NCBI GenBank assembly: GCA_011800805.1
Contig: MPNW01000018.1
Span: 82,772 to 146,771, forward strand
Source of the DNA: Hirudo medicinalis
Lineage: Eukaryota > Annelida > Clitellata > Hirudinida > Hirudinidae
DNA length: 64,000 nt
Direction: 5' to 3'
Shown: positions 60,077-64,000 of the stretch, one piece after another
Layout of the letters: each line of letters opens with the position of its first letter
Position numbering within the stretch: position 1 is the first letter of the stretch
The notes under the pieces: generated by a model
The model's input: only the letters and a program-made list of their open reading frames with translations
Told to the model about the DNA's origin: nothing
The model's database searches: none
Position numbers and translations under genes: made by a program

Positions 60077-60404
60077 ATCTAAGTTTTCACAAGTTTGTTT
60101 GGCATTCAAGCAAAGGAATCAGGTGATAATTATCCGTATTTTCAATTTTTATTTCATATTATTGTTATTAATATTTAATTTATAGATTTACTTTTTATGT
60201 CTAACTCGTAAAATATTTTATTACAACCACAAATAATTAACTAAGAATTTGAATTTATATTTAGCATTACATTTGAATATTTAAACTATATAAAAAGATA
60301 TATTTTAACTAATTAAATTATTTGTTAAGCTGAACATTTAACAAAGATAATCTATGCCAATTTGTTATAATACAACGATCACGCGGGACGATATTTTAGA
60401 AGCT
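60077..60404. promoter_or_regulatory. Bidirectional promoter of BSDC1 and RSL1D1
   Basis: The two start codons face away from each other across 328 bp. Such a short head-to-head spacer between two housekeeping-type genes usually serves as a shared promoter. No TATA box or other motif can be called in this AT-rich sequence. Confidence 0.5.
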
Positions 60405-61957
60405 ATGGCTGGAATCGAGGGCGAGATGGTTTCTGGAGATCAGGTTTGTGAAATATATTAAGGACGGATTTGCATTTGTGATTTTAAAGTTGAGAATCAG
60501 TTTTTTAGGTTTACTCTTCACAAATTGTTCCACTTTAGAAATTTAACGCTTCGTGGCCGAGTTGCAAATCATGTTTTTCATTTTATTTTGCTCTCATAAA
60601 CCAGAAAAAAAATAACTTAATAACTTCCTGCTTATCTTTTTACGAAAATCACATCATAGAGAGCATTGAAATAAATGCTCAAAAAGTTAATTGTTATTGA
60701 TTGTGGAATAACTTTTTCGATCAGCTTATGAAAGCCACGAAGGCTCTCAAAGAATGTGTATCAAAACAAAATAAAAACGAGCTATTTGAAAATGATAAAG
60801 TTTTTCTACAATTTGCTGTCAAGAAGGTGGGAACTGATTCACAAAAAGTAATTAAAACGTTAGTGAGTTTTAGTAATTTTGACAACTATTTTCTTTGTAT
60901 TTACCAAGTATTTATTACTTGTAGAGTCCTTCCTCATGGATGGGTAAACAGTACTACTAGAATTTGTCTTTTTGTCAAAGATGTGGATAAAAAGTCAAGA
61001 GATTATGAACATACGATTGCTGCTTATGAAGATTTGCTGAGGCAACATTCTTTGGATGTCAATATTGATGTATTTCAAATTTTATTCATTTACTAATCAT
61101 TTTTAGATAAAAAAATATCTTCTTAAAATGTTTTACACTCAGGTTTATCCAATGAAAAAGATAAAGATTGAATGTAATGATTTTGAAGCCAAAAGACATT
61201 TGTCAAATTTATATGATGTTTTCCTATGTGATTCACGAATTATGAGGCTTCTTCCAGCTAAACTTGGGAAGCATTTCATTGGAAGGAAGAAGTTAGTTTA
61301 TTCATGTACAGCAGGAACATTGTGGAGCAATTTTTAATTTTATATTTGGTTATTAGATTTCTTCTGCAAGTGAACTTGGGCAAATCTGACCTGAGAGAGG
61401 AGATATTGAGAGGCTTGAAAACATCTCAGTGTGTTATGTGCAACAAAGGACCCAGCAGGTTTGATTTCAAGACCCTTAATATGTAATGGTAGGATGTTAT
61501 GTGATTTAAACTTTCAGTCAAGTGTTTGTTGGAACACTGAAACAATCTGAAGATGAATTAGCTGCTAACATTCAAGCCGTTCTGACGAGGATTGTGAGTT
61601 CAATTCCTGAAGGTTTTAAAAATATCAGGATTGCATCCATTAAGACAGAAGACTCTCTATCTGTGCCCATCATTGTTTCATTTGGTATGTTTTTCACTTT
61701 ATTAATTGGATCAATTTTTGCTAAATTATTGCCACTTTAATTTAGAAAACAAGGATGAGGTGAAGGTTGAAAGTAATCAGCCAATGAAACAGCTCAAGAG
61801 AGTAGGTTCATTGATATTTGATCCTACAGAAGCTGAAGAGATTTCAACTGTGGTGGATGGAGTTGTGACAATCACACCATCTGGAGTGCCTGTCATCATT
61901 CAGAAGAATGGAGTCATCACATCAAAACTAACAAGAAAGAAACAAAAGACTGGTTGA
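60405..61957 (+). CDS. RSL1D1: Ribosomal L1 domain-containing protein 1
   Basis: A nucleolar protein related to yeast Cic1/Utp30, involved in ribosome assembly. Seven exons agree in phase: 60405-60443, 60725-about 60859, 60925-61069, 61143-61291, 61357-61458, 61518-61684, 61746-61957. The L1-like fold shows ICLFVKDVDKKSRDYEHTI, the highly typical LSNLYDVFLCDSRIMRLLP (human 'YDLFLADDRIIPLLP' type), LGKHFIGRKK and VPIIVSF-type final strand. The C-terminus is short and basic (SKLTRKKQKTG), without the long Lys-rich tail of the human protein. The ATG at 60405 is the first in frame and has BSDC1 head-to-head upstream. Confidence 0.88.
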
Positions 61958-63017
61958 TGCTCCACATTCTGCCTGTAAATATTCCACAGATAACCATAAG
62001 TTTAATAAGTCACTGAATAGATGTTAATAGGATAAAACATGTGGCAATGCTTACTGTTTTACCTGATTTATATCAACCCCTTCGAATTTATTTACTTTAA
62101 ATTATTCCAGCTAAAGTATCTCATATTTGTGATGATGGCATACTTTTGTAGGTTGATTAAAATAAGTGGTATTGTTCGTAACATATTTGCACAAGGATTT
62201 ATGAATCAAATAAGGTTGTCTGAATTTTGTGCCCTTAGTGACACTCGGGTCGGAACTTAAGAGTAAATTATGACTCCAAAGGTTGACTCAGTTAAACTTG
62301 CGCTTACCGCTGTAGATGTAAGTTAGTGTTTTACTGCATTAACCAGAAGCCTGCTTTTATTATCTAGTGTTGTTACAAAGTCTTAAACATTTGTAAATCG
62401 TGTATTGCAAAATTATTGCTGACAATTATCTAATATTGTATTCTTTTAACATTACTTATCAACTCCACTTTTAGAGGCCTTTGTTTCTGATTTAATTTGC
62501 AGACTGTGACAGTCATGCACACAAGTGGATAAACTCTTCAGCTTTTTCTTAAGGCAATAGTCTGTAATTTTCAGGATGCCAGCGATTTCCAGAGATTTGC
62601 CTTGAAATATAGTGCAATTAGATCTATTATTAGTGGTGTATTATAAGTTGCCTTCGCCAAGCATCTTGTAAGTAGTTTACGTGTTATTCCTCGAGCTTGT
62701 GCTGGATTGCTTGTTTTTATAGTTTGATGGTAATTTCATTGAGAAATTTGTTCTAGAGGTCATTGACCGTTATTTGTTGCAAGTAAATAGATTGGAAATG
62801 TCAAAGTTTGGAGCATTTACTGGAATGTTTGAGAAACCAATTCCACTTTTTTTTTATTGTATTTCAAGTTCGGTTGTGATTTAATTTGAAACATTTTAGG
62901 GTTTAGTCACTGCGTTGTAAAGTGAGGGTAATAATGAATGAGAAGTGGATTCACTGGGCAGCTTTGTACTGTGCATCATTTGCAAAGCTAGTTTTGATTA
63001 ACACAATTAAGCGTTGT
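61958..63017. other. Convergent 3' flanks
   Basis: Between the stops of RSL1D1 (+) and the kinase gene (-). No coding signal was found. Confidence 0.45.
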
Positions 63018-63847
63018 TTAAAGTTTATCTAGATCATTACAGCGACTGTAATAAGATTGAGAAATAAATCCAGGTTTGGAAAATTCAACAAAACTCCTTA
63101 TGATGTCGACAAACTTTGGCCTGTCCTTAGTCTTTGTACTCCAACAGGCTTCCATGATTTCTATCCTAAAAAGTAGATGTGCTTGAAATGTTATATGGAA
63201 AATGCAAAGTTTGATGTTATTTATTTCATGGATTAGAGAACCATTTAAGTAATAGAATTTTGTGAAAAAAGTTGTTACTACAGATATATGTCTACATGTA
63301 GTGGTTGTATTTATCGTAATTGTTTACTTTTGATCAATTTATAAATTTTCAGTTTCACCGGTCATGTAAAGCTGAGCCCAAAATATCATAAAAAGTTGTT
63401 TGAACTTATTCAATAATAACTTATTTTATAACTAACGCGACTTTCGGGCATTCTTTAGGACATTTCAACTTTCCACCACCGGAAACAAATTTCTTCACTT
63501 CAACATTTGACATGCCAACATATGGTCGAATTCCAAGTGTAAATACTTCCCAAAGTAAAACGCCATAGGACCTTGCAAGATCGAAAAAAGATTTGCAATT
63601 GTGAGCACTTTCATTAAGTTAAAGTGATCATTTTAAGTTAGCCACTATGATATTGGACGACCCATTGTTTGTCCTCATTATTTGCCCATGATAACAGAGG
63701 CTTACCATATATCACTTTTCTCGCTAAAAACTGAAGCCATGAGAACTTCAGGAGCCATCCATCGTATCGGGAGGCAGTTTTTGATCTTTGAGAGTCCACT
63801 TATTTCGCAACAATCTCTGGCACCCATCTTTAGAGTCATTCCAAAGT
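63018..63847 (-). CDS. C-terminal half of a receptor-type tyrosine kinase domain (gene continues beyond window)
   Basis: Three exons agree in phase: 63847-63706, 63571-63437, 63165-63018. They encode the activation segment starting at DFG (DFGMTLKMGARDCCE), the tyrosine-kinase signature LPIRWMAPEVLMASVFSEKSD, then WSYGVLLWEVFTLGIRPYVG, the CPKECPKVAIEIMEACW helix and DRPKFVDIIRSF with the conserved Arg. The protein ends about 25 residues later (SYYSRCNDLDKL), so it has almost no C-terminal tail apart from a YY pair. The activation loop has Asp-Cys-Cys where most receptor kinases have Tyr-Tyr. The N-lobe, transmembrane part and ectodomain lie upstream, outside the window. Subfamily cannot be assigned from this part. 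Confidence 0.85.
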
Positions 63848-64000
63848 CTTTCGTTTAAAGGAAATTACATACAGTATGAATGAACGACTTACAAAAATTA
63901 CCATTCCTATATTAAATATATATTGTCTCAATAAGAATATTTTAAAAACATTAAATTTACATCCAAAATAAACACGCTGTACATGTCAAGCAATTATTTC

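Overview
The window is AT-rich nuclear DNA from an animal. Conserved genes are split by many short-to-medium GT-AG introns and the standard genetic code reads through. Signs of an animal genome include a CAMSAP/Patronin with CH and CKK domains, a USP6NL-type TBC protein, FAF2, a receptor-type tyrosine kinase domain, two PPxY arrestin-domain genes, and a PAN plus chitin-binding secreted protein. Repeats (tRNA-derived SINEs, Helitron-like ends, decayed LINEs, a hAT-like transposase) fit an invertebrate or early-branching metazoan. I cannot name the species. One 'n' at 21280 marks a scaffold join.

Layout. 1-3.3 kb: decayed LINE end, DUF4371/hAT-type transposase remnant and a GT-rich tandem repeat. 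3.3-8.9 kb (+): USP6NL-like RabGAP. 10.1-13.7 kb (-): two disordered ORFs on one exon chain that meet in an overlapping stop/start. 14.6-17.0 kb (+): FAF2 (UAS+UBX). 17.5-18.5 kb (-): CPTP. 19.0-22.5 kb: two dead LINEs of opposite orientation flanking a duplicated contig end. 23.1-30.4 kb (+): CAMSAP. 33.5-38.6 kb (-): an unfamiliar single-pass membrane protein with a VWA-like ectodomain and two WH2-like motifs in the tail, built from a run of phase-1 symmetric exons. 38.9-40.3 kb (+): PAN plus CBM14 secreted protein. 42.8-45.7 and 49.5-53.2 kb (-): duplicated ARRDC genes with a small membrane protein gene between them. 55.8-56.2 kb (+): SNRPD3. 56.5-60.1 kb (-): BSDC1. 60.4-62.0 kb (+): RSL1D1. 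63.0-63.8 kb (-): C-terminal half of a tyrosine kinase.

The genes are mostly unrelated cellular functions (Rab GTPase control, ERAD, lipid transfer, microtubule minus ends, ubiquitin adaptors, splicing, ribosome biogenesis). Three head-to-head pairs share short intergenic promoters: the 13.7/14.6 kb pair, the 38.6/38.9 kb pair and BSDC1/RSL1D1. The most novel item is the membrane protein at 33.5-38.6 kb, which reads like a membrane-tethered actin-monomer-binding, possibly Arp2/3-activating, protein. Exon coordinates were read by eye from splice signals and phase, so boundaries can be off by a few bases.
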